Assembly: GCA_036402155.1 (NCBI GenBank)
Contig: DASWTL010000202.1
Coordinates: forward strand, 1-10,679
Direction: 5' to 3'
Origin: DASWTL01 sp036402155
Lineage (GTDB): Bacteria; Bacteroidota; Bacteroidia; Sphingobacteriales; Sphingobacteriaceae
DNA: 10,679 nucleotides
The notes beneath the pieces are model-generated. The model was not told the DNA's origin and did no database searches. It was given only the letters and a program-made list of their open reading frames with translations. Positions 6,870 to 10,679 of the stretch are shown here, one piece after another. The position numbers and the translations under genes are program-made. Every line of letters starts with the position of its first letter. Position 1 is the stretch's first letter.

Positions 6870-6892
6870 AGATAATTATGACTGCTGATTTT
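6853..6892. promoter_or_regulatory. 10-bp inverted repeat between the divergent ddl and PASTA promoters
   Basis: AAAATCAGCA (6853-6862) and TGCTGATTTT (6883-6892) are perfect inverted arms with a 20-bp spacer, 30 bp centre to centre. One arm lies inside the spacer of the leftward promoter and the other directly abuts the -33 element of the rightward promoter. A dimeric regulator bound here could control both; no regulator is identified. Confidence 0.45.
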
Positions 6893-6893
6893 A

Positions 6894-6921
6894 TTGAACG
6901 CAATTAAAAAAATTATATTTG
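6894..6921 (+). promoter_or_regulatory. Bacteroidota-type promoter of ddl
   Basis: TTG (6894-6896; ATTG if extended), a 17-bp spacer and TATATTTG (6914-6921) match the -33/-7 pattern. The -7 box ends 5 nt before the ATG at 6927, which leaves almost no room for a 5' leader. Confidence 0.75.
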
Positions 6922-6926
6922 AATGC

Positions 6927-7907
6927 ATGAAAAGAATAGTTGCTTTAATTACAGGAGGTTTTACAGGAGAATCTGTGGTATCCTTTAGGAGTGCAGAATT
7001 TGTAACTGCCAATATAAACAGGGAAAAGTACGAGGTCTATAACATTGTCATCTTAAGAGATGAATGGTATTATGCCGATCAAAATGATGTGAAGCATCCG
7101 GTTGATAAGAATGATTTTTCAATCAGCATCGGCGGTAATAAAATCAAGTTTGATACGGCTTTTATTATGCTTCATGGTTCACCTGGTGAGGATGGCAAGC
7201 TTCAGGGGTACTTTGATATGCTGGGGATTCCTTATACCAGTTGTGATGCATTAACCTCTGCAATTACCATGAATAAAGGTTATTCAAAGGCAGTCGTTTC
7301 AGGCATTCCCGGGTTACATACGGCCAGGTCGATCCAGTTGTTTGAAAAGCCATCTGACCTGACCGAAATTAGTAAATTATCTCTTCCATTGTTTATTAAA
7401 CCCAACCATGGCGGCAGCAGCATAGGCATGAGTAAAGTGAATTCGTTTGATGAACTTCCGGAAGCCTTAGATAAGGCATTTAATGAGGATTCTCAAGTTT
7501 TAATAGAAGAATTTATTCAGGGCCGGGAATTTTCAATTGGGATTTATGACGGAAAATCAGGAATTACCACACTTCCTGCAACAGAGGTTATCAGCTCCAA
7601 AGAATTTTTTGATTACGAAGCAAAATATACGCCAGGCATAACTGAGGAAATAACTCCTGGTAGAATGAACAGTGAGGAAAAGGGTCGGGTAGAGCGTATT
7701 ATAACCGCAATTTATCAAAAGCTAAACTGTAAAGGTATGATACGTATTGATTATTTTCTGCAGCACCAAACCGGTAACTTTTACTTTATAGAGGTTAATA
7801 CTATCCCCGGACAAACGGCGCAAAGTTTCATACCGCAACAGGTTCGCGCAGCAGGAATGAATATCATTGATTTTTATGGCGAGCTGATTGAGAAATCTCT
7901 TAAATAA
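6927..7907 (+). CDS. ddl: D-alanine--D-alanine ligase
   Basis: 326 residues from the ATG at 6927. This start is preferred over an in-frame TTG at 6894 because the family begins exactly with MKRIVALITGGFTGES, and the TTG overlaps the promoter -33 element. It is an ATP-grasp enzyme that joins two D-alanines with ATP for peptidoglycan precursor synthesis in the cytoplasm. Signatures are Glu15 in the GGFTGES loop (binds the first D-Ala in DdlB), HGSPGEDGKLQG, KPNHGGSSIG, FDYEAKY with the omega-loop Tyr typical of D-Ala-D-Ala rather than D-Ala-D-Lac ligases, and the metal-binding EVNTIPG. It is divergent from the PASTA-mltG operon. No Shine-Dalgarno is present and the mRNA may be leaderless. Confidence 0.95.
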   Translation: MKRIVALITGGFTGESVVSFRSAEFVTANINREKYEVYNIVILRDEWYYADQNDVKHPVDKNDFSISIGGNKIKFDTAFIMLHGSPGEDGKLQGYFDMLGIPYTSCDALTSAITMNKGYSKAVVSGIPGLHTARSIQLFEKPSDLTEISKLSLPLFIKPNHGGSSIGMSKVNSFDELPEALDKAFNEDSQVLIEEFIQGREFSIGIYDGKSGITTLPATEVISSKEFFDYEAKYTPGITEEITPGRMNSEEKGRVERIITAIYQKLNCKGMIRIDYFLQHQTGNFYFIEVNTIPGQTAQSFIPQQVRAAGMNIIDFYGELIEKSLK

Positions 7908-7943
7908 ATAAAGTCTCAGATATAAATGCCGTAATCAAATCAG

Positions 7944-7982
7944 CCCGGTTGCAATTGAACCGGGTTGAATCCGGATTCGTTT
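7944..7982 (+). terminator. Hairpin cluster after ddl, possible terminator
   Basis: CCCGGTT (7944-7950) and AACCGGG (7958-7964) form a perfect 7-bp GC-rich stem 36 bp after the ddl stop. A 12-bp palindrome GAATCCGGATTC (7967-7978) and a short T-run (TTTT at 7980-7983) follow. This may end ddl transcripts, but the T-run is short and offset. Confidence 0.45.
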
Positions 7983-7983
7983 T

Positions 7984-8140
7984 GGAATCATATCAGTCTT
8001 CCGGGAATGAATGTACCGGAAAGGACCTGCCTCAGGAATCAAGCCTGATAATCTGGTAATTCAGGTCTTACTTAGAGTGGCCGGAAAGTGATGAGAGGCC
8101 GTCTCTGCCTGACGGAAAAACGGCTCAGCACATTAGCTTT
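7984..8140. other. Convergent intergenic gap rich in inverted repeats, no gene seen
   Basis: Between the 3' ends of ddl and the RRM gene I see no supported reading frame. It contains TTCCGG/CCGGAA (7999-8004, 8016-8021), GACCTG/CAGGTC (8024-8029, 8062-8067) and CCGTC/GACGG (8099-8103, 8111-8115). It looks visibly richer in G and C than neighbouring gaps. It may be 3' untranslated sequence with protective hairpins, or a small RNA. Confidence 0.4.
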
Positions 8141-8449
8141 TTACCACTTAATACTTTTAGCCCGGTTATTGCCACTGCCAAAGTTGCCTCCACGATTACC
8201 ACCACCTGCATCTTCTTTTGCTTCAGAAACCAGTATCCGGTTTCCATAATAATCGCCACCATTCATATTTCTGATAGCTTCTCTTGCCTCAGCATCGTTA
8301 GGCATTTCTACAAATGCAAAACCTTTGCTTTGACCTGTTTCGCGGTCAACTATTATACGTAGTGATTTTACCTGGCCGAAATCACCAAAAACTTCTGTTA
8401 ATTCTGGTTCGCCAACTTGTAATGGCAGTCCTTTAATAAATATCTTCAT
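8141..8449 (-). CDS. Small RRM RNA-binding protein with Gly-rich tail
   Basis: 102 residues. A single RNA recognition motif covers about 1-78, with RNP2 as IFIKGL (3-8) and RNP1 as KGFAFVEM (42-49), both with the aromatic residues that stack on RNA. The C-terminus (about 80-102) is Gly/Asn/Arg-rich and ends in basic residues, as in cyanobacterial and Bacteroidota Rbp proteins. It probably binds single-stranded RNA in the cytoplasm, perhaps as an RNA chaperone; its targets are unknown. It lies directly downstream of a cold-shock gene on the same strand, separated by a strong terminator. Its leader carries a hairpin (8472-8487). I see no TAnnTTTG promoter in the 55 bp between terminator and start, so it may depend partly on readthrough. 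Confidence 0.93.
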   Translation of the reverse strand: MKIFIKGLPLQVGEPELTEVFGDFGQVKSLRIIVDRETGQSKGFAFVEMPNDAEAREAIRNMNGGDYYGNRILVSEAKEDAGGGNRGGNFGSGNNRAKSIKW

Positions 8450-8471
8450 TAATGTTTTAATATGTTGAATT

Positions 8472-8493
8472 GCCGAATTGTTTCGGCGTTTTT
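8472..8493. promoter_or_regulatory. Hairpin in the leader of the RRM gene
   Basis: GCCGAA (8472-8477) and TTCGGC (8482-8487) form a perfect 6-bp stem with a 4-nt loop, 23 bp upstream of the RRM start. On the minus strand it would be a leader hairpin preceded by AAAAAC. On the plus strand it is followed by GTTTTT and could stop antisense transcription. Which strand uses it cannot be decided. Confidence 0.45.
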
Positions 8494-8496
8494 ATA

Positions 8497-8532
8497 AATA
8501 AAAAGCATCCACCCCATAGAAGGGTGGATGCT
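8497..8532 (-). terminator. Strong intrinsic terminator of the cold-shock gene
   Basis: GCATCCACCC (8505-8514) and GGGTGGATGC (8522-8531) form a perfect 10-bp GC-rich stem with a 7-nt loop. Read on the minus strand it is followed by a T-rich tract (complement of 8497-8504). It lies 24 bp after the cold-shock stop codon and before the RRM gene. Confidence 0.9.
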
Positions 8533-8555
8533 CCACGAAGAGTTATATAATGTTT

Positions 8556-8750
8556 TTATATTACTTTTACATTTACTGCGTTAAGCCCTTTTTGACCTTG
8601 CTCTACCTCAAACTCTACTTTGTCATTTTCACGAATTTCGTCAATAAGACCTGATGAATGAACAAAGATATCGTTTCTGTCATCCGTTTGAGAAATGAAA
8701 CCGAAACCCTTTGTTGCATTGAAAAATTTTACTGTTCCTTGTTTTTGCAT
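8556..8750 (-). CDS. CspA-family cold-shock protein
   Basis: 64 residues, the usual length of a single cold-shock domain. RNP1 is KGFGFI (14-19) and RNP2 is DIFVHS (27-32); the start GTVKFFNATKGFGFI and the end GLNAVNVKVI are canonical. It binds single-stranded nucleic acid and acts as an RNA chaperone in cold shock, or more generally in growth transitions. Many bacteria carry several copies, so a specific csp letter cannot be assigned. It is followed by a strong terminator and then the RRM gene. No clean consensus promoter is visible upstream: the closest is TAACTTGC on the minus strand near 8773-8780, which is a poor match. Confidence 0.95.
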   Translation of the reverse strand: MQKQGTVKFFNATKGFGFISQTDDRNDIFVHSSGLIDEIRENDKVEFEVEQGQKGLNAVNVKVI

Positions 8751-9116
8751 TATAATTTATTGAATAAGTGCGCAAGTTACGTAAAAAAATCCACTTTTTG
8801 GGATCTTTTTAGCTTTTAAACTGATTCAGACAATACTGTGACGTGAAATTAATACAAGCTGATGTTATGCTTTTAAATTGATTTTTAAGCTTTATATTGA
8901 TAGTAACAGCTGACACCTTTGGTAAATAAATTTCATCTATTATAAAAGAGGACCAAATTAAACTATTTGTGGTTTTACCTTATCTAAATAACATGATACA
9001 GTAATAAAAGCGTGTTCAGGCAAGAGATAAAGGTCAGGCTTAAACCGAATTAATATATGGTTACTGATGCAGATAAATATAGAATACCTTTTAAATCAAA
9101 AAAACGTTATCAGATT
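8751..9116. other. 366-bp divergent gap, no supported gene
   Basis: This gap lies between the cold-shock start and the chosen lipoprotein start. It is AT-rich with several T-runs. It must hold promoters for both genes, but no full TAnnTTTG box with a -33 partner is present. CACCTTTG at about 8914-8921 and TACCTTTT near 9086-9093 are one-mismatch boxes for the rightward gene. A long leader for the cold-shock gene is possible but not demonstrated. Confidence 0.5.
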
Positions 9117-9710
9117 ATGAAAAAGATAATTTTGCTCGCCTTTGTAGCTTTATTCTTTGTGCAGTGCGGTGTTAACAGATTTGCACAACTTAAAGCCTTT
9201 GAAGATTGTAAATATGAACTGATCTCTGCGGATAGTATTTACGTTGCTAATATTAACATTAAAGAAGTTATGGATAAAAAGGATGTGGATCTAGCCAAAG
9301 CTCCCAGACTTGCACTTGCATTACTACGACGCAATGTCCCGTTAGATGCTAAACTAAACCTTCAGATAAGCAATCCCTCTGGTGCTGTGGCTGCTATCAA
9401 CCAATTTGAATATAAAATTCTGATAAAGAATCAGGAACTGGCAAGTGGATTTGTGAATCAGAATATTTCAGTAGCGCCGGGTGGCGGTAAAGTTTTGGTA
9501 CCGGTGCGTATAAGCTCCAATATTTATCATTTATTGTCAGATGATAAAACACAGCGGGCACTTGCTGACTTTTTTGATAAGCAGGGCAATGATAAGAAAA
9601 GTATCCTGACCATTAAGGTACGTCCCACCATGGACATGGCTAATCGGAAAATTAATTATCCTGGTTTTATCACGATAGATAAGGAGATCACCAAAAAGAT
9701 CCTGCTTTAG
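9117..9710 (+). CDS. LEA14-like lipoprotein
   Basis: 197 residues from the ATG at 9117. An ATG 60 bp upstream is in frame but would put 20 polar residues before the signal peptide. MKKIILLAFVALFFVQC is a typical lipoprotein signal, with predicted lipidated Cys17; Gln at -1 is less usual. The mature part, especially the middle with LDAKLNLQISNPSG and the later VLVPVRISSN, resembles the LEA type 2/WHy beta-sandwich found in bacterial lipoproteins. Its role in the envelope is not known. It likely sits in the periplasmic or outer-membrane leaflet. It is followed by a probable terminator and a second, unrelated lipoprotein gene. Confidence 0.78.
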   Translation: MKKIILLAFVALFFVQCGVNRFAQLKAFEDCKYELISADSIYVANINIKEVMDKKDVDLAKAPRLALALLRRNVPLDAKLNLQISNPSGAVAAINQFEYKILIKNQELASGFVNQNISVAPGGGKVLVPVRISSNIYHLLSDDKTQRALADFFDKQGNDKKSILTIKVRPTMDMANRKINYPGFITIDKEITKKILL

Positions 9711-9738
9711 AATTTCCAGCAATATGGGATGAAAATCC

Positions 9739-9775
9739 GCTGAATAGCGGAGGAGATTTCTTTCAGCATTTTTTT
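9739..9775 (+). terminator. Probable terminator after the LEA-like gene, with an alternative hairpin
   Basis: GCTGAA (9739-9744) and TTCAGC (9762-9767) form a perfect 6-bp stem followed by A and seven T (9769-9775). A competing stem TCCGCT/AGCGGA (9736-9741, 9746-9751) shares bases 9739-9741, so the two cannot form together. Confidence 0.6.
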
Positions 9776-9814
9776 ATTAGATCATGTTTGCTACCTTTCG
9801 CAGAAATTCTTTCC

Positions 9815-10204
9815 ATGCAAAAATTGCTCTGTTATTTTGTAGCACTCTGTTTGGTCTCCTGCTCATCTTCTATTAAACCGGAGGATTTGTATGGCGAATG
9901 GCAATACATTAATATTTTGAATGTACATAACCCTGCAGAAAGTACCGGAGAGGAAGAGATTGCCGCTCAGAAACCTTCCATTTTGTTTACAAAGAATAAT
10001 GATTTGGTAATTATGTGGGGCGGTAAGCAGTTTTCGCACGGCAAGTTCCGTATTGATGGAAAGATGATAAGATATACTGAAAACCTTCCTGAAGGAAAAA
10101 CCCGCGAGTTTCCATTCCTTGTATCTGAATTAACCGAAGATAAGCTTGTGTTTGAAACTATGGAAAGCGAGGCAACCAGGGTCACCGCTAAAAAAGTTAA
10201 CTAA
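9815..10204 (+). CDS. Lipocalin-like lipoprotein
   Basis: 129 residues from the ATG at 9815; an in-frame TTG at 9788 is rejected because the signal peptide begins at this Met. MQKLLCYFVALCLVSC is a lipoprotein signal with a standard LVSC lipobox (Cys16), followed by SSS. The mature protein begins DLYGEWQYINI, the Gly-x-Trp start common in small lipocalin-like Bacteroidota lipoproteins. It then has alternating strands (ILFTKNNDLVIMW, GKFRIDGKMIRYT, KLVFETM) that suggest a small beta-barrel. Ligand and function are unknown. It converges on the YopX-like gene with only 12 bp between the stop codons and no hairpin there. Confidence 0.8.
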   Translation: MQKLLCYFVALCLVSCSSSIKPEDLYGEWQYINILNVHNPAESTGEEEIAAQKPSILFTKNNDLVIMWGGKQFSHGKFRIDGKMIRYTENLPEGKTREFPFLVSELTEDKLVFETMESEATRVTAKKVN

Positions 10205-10216
10205 GTTTAAGTGGAG

Positions 10217-10603
10217 CTAAGCAGTTTCTTCAATAAGTACGCTGCTATCTTCATAAATATGTCCCAAAATTTCAGAGTGTTCCAATTCTGATTTACTGAT
10301 GTTACAGAAACAATGATAAGCCCCGTTTATCCATGAGGCCAGTCCAAGATTTCCATCACAAAGAACTAAAACGCCGATCCCGGTCTTAGTAAGAATAACA
10401 TCATAAAAATAGTATTCATTGCCGCTGTGATCAAAAATGTTAATAGACTGCTGGACTTCACAGTCTTTCATGGCCACGAATTTTTTCTGGCCGTTTTCGG
10501 TATATTCTATTCCTGCTTCCTCTTCTGGTTCCAGGATTAATTTACTCACCTTAACCATCTTATTCAATGGTTTAATCCAGGCTCTGTATTTAGGTAACTG
10601 CAT
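10217..10603 (-). CDS. YopX-family protein
   Basis: 128 residues with no signal peptide or membrane segment. The beginning KYRAWIKPLNKMVKV, the middle SINIFDHSGNEYYFYDVIL and the end SEILGHIYEDSSVLIEE follow the YopX layout (an N-terminal 'KYRAW' strand, a central 'D..G.E.Y.GD' segment, a C-terminal 'IGNIYE' segment). In the middle segment the usual Gly-Asp is replaced by Phe-Tyr-Asp. YopX proteins are mostly found in phages and prophages and have no firmly known function. Here no other phage gene is visible, so it may be a domesticated remnant. An imperfect palindrome lies 36 bp upstream. Confidence 0.75.
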   Translation of the reverse strand: MQLPKYRAWIKPLNKMVKVSKLILEPEEEAGIEYTENGQKKFVAMKDCEVQQSINIFDHSGNEYYFYDVILTKTGIGVLVLCDGNLGLASWINGAYHCFCNISKSELEHSEILGHIYEDSSVLIEETA

Positions 10604-10638
10604 ATAACAAATACGATCTTTAGGTTAAATTGTTTTTT

Positions 10639-10659
10639 GGTAATTTCTGAGAAACCACC
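10639..10659. promoter_or_regulatory. Imperfect palindrome upstream of the YopX-like gene
   Basis: GGTAATTTCT (10639-10648) and AGAAACCACC (10650-10659) match as inverted arms at 8 of 10 positions around a central G. It lies 36-56 bp upstream of the minus-strand start at 10603, a fitting place for an operator. No consensus promoter box is clear nearby. Confidence 0.3.
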
Positions 10660-10679
10660 AGGGTTTAAACGCAGAATAC

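Noticed and set aside
6894..6926. TTG start giving ddl 11 extra residues
   Set aside because: The extension does not match the family, and the TTG doubles as the -33 element of a consensus promoter.
6927..7907. D-Ala-D-Lac (vancomycin-resistance type) ligase
   Set aside because: The omega loop has FDYEAKY with the Tyr typical of D-Ala-D-Ala ligases, and no vanH or vanX-like neighbour is present.
9057..9116. ATG start giving the LEA-like lipoprotein 20 extra residues
   Set aside because: It would place polar, charged residues before a well-formed lipoprotein signal peptide.
9537..9722. Minus-strand frame over the end of the LEA-like lipoprotein
   Set aside because: Antisense shadow of a gene with a clear signal peptide and beta-sandwich pattern.
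9967..10185. Minus-strand frame within the lipocalin-like gene
   Set aside because: Antisense shadow; the opposite strand encodes a complete lipoprotein.
1..10679. CRISPR array, insertion sequence, toxin-antitoxin or defence system
   Set aside because: No regularly spaced repeats, transposase, paired small toxin/antitoxin frames or defence-type domains were seen.

Overview
This looks like ordinary core chromosome from a member of the Bacteroidota, most likely a Sphingobacteriaceae-like bacterium (inference, not a species call). The support is: AT-rich DNA; start codons without Shine-Dalgarno sequences; three promoters that fit the Bacteroidota -33/-7 pattern (TTTG or TTG, 17-19 bp, TAnnTTTG); a PASTA protein that stands alone with no kinase domain next to ddl; a small glycine-tailed RRM protein; and lipoproteins with short signal peptides.

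Layout. Positions 1-2244 look like the tail end of a surface-polysaccharide cluster: the 3' end of a possible GNAT acetyltransferase, then a complete membrane-bound nucleotide-sugar 4,6-dehydratase of the WbpM/PglF/CapD type. A small helix-turn-helix regulator follows (2520-2840), with palindromes in front of it and a strong terminator behind it. Facing it is a tRNA-Ser(TGA) gene on the minus strand with its own consensus promoter and terminator.

The centre (3251-7907) is a cell-envelope block. A minus-strand five-gene operon reads PASTA protein, rhodanese, MltG-like lytic transglycosylase, YbgC-like thioesterase, YihY/BrkB membrane protein. Gaps are +3, +15, -1 and +1 bp, so the genes are almost certainly co-transcribed. 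Divergent from it is D-alanine--D-alanine ligase (ddl). The shared intergenic region carries two back-to-back consensus promoters and a 10-bp inverted repeat. ddl makes the peptidoglycan dipeptide precursor, the PASTA protein may sense or bind wall material, and MltG is expected to cut nascent glycan strands. The ddl start codon lies only 5 nt after its -7 box, so its mRNA may be leaderless.

Positions 7908-8140 are a convergent gap rich in inverted repeats. Then come an RRM RNA-binding protein and a cold-shock protein in tandem on the minus strand, separated by a strong terminator and a leader hairpin. The right end holds two unrelated plus-strand lipoprotein genes (LEA14-like and lipocalin-like) and a convergent minus-strand YopX-family gene, a family usually seen in phages.

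I see no CRISPR array, insertion sequence, toxin-antitoxin pair or obvious new defence system. The most interesting signals are in the regulatory DNA and operon layout rather than in a new gene system.
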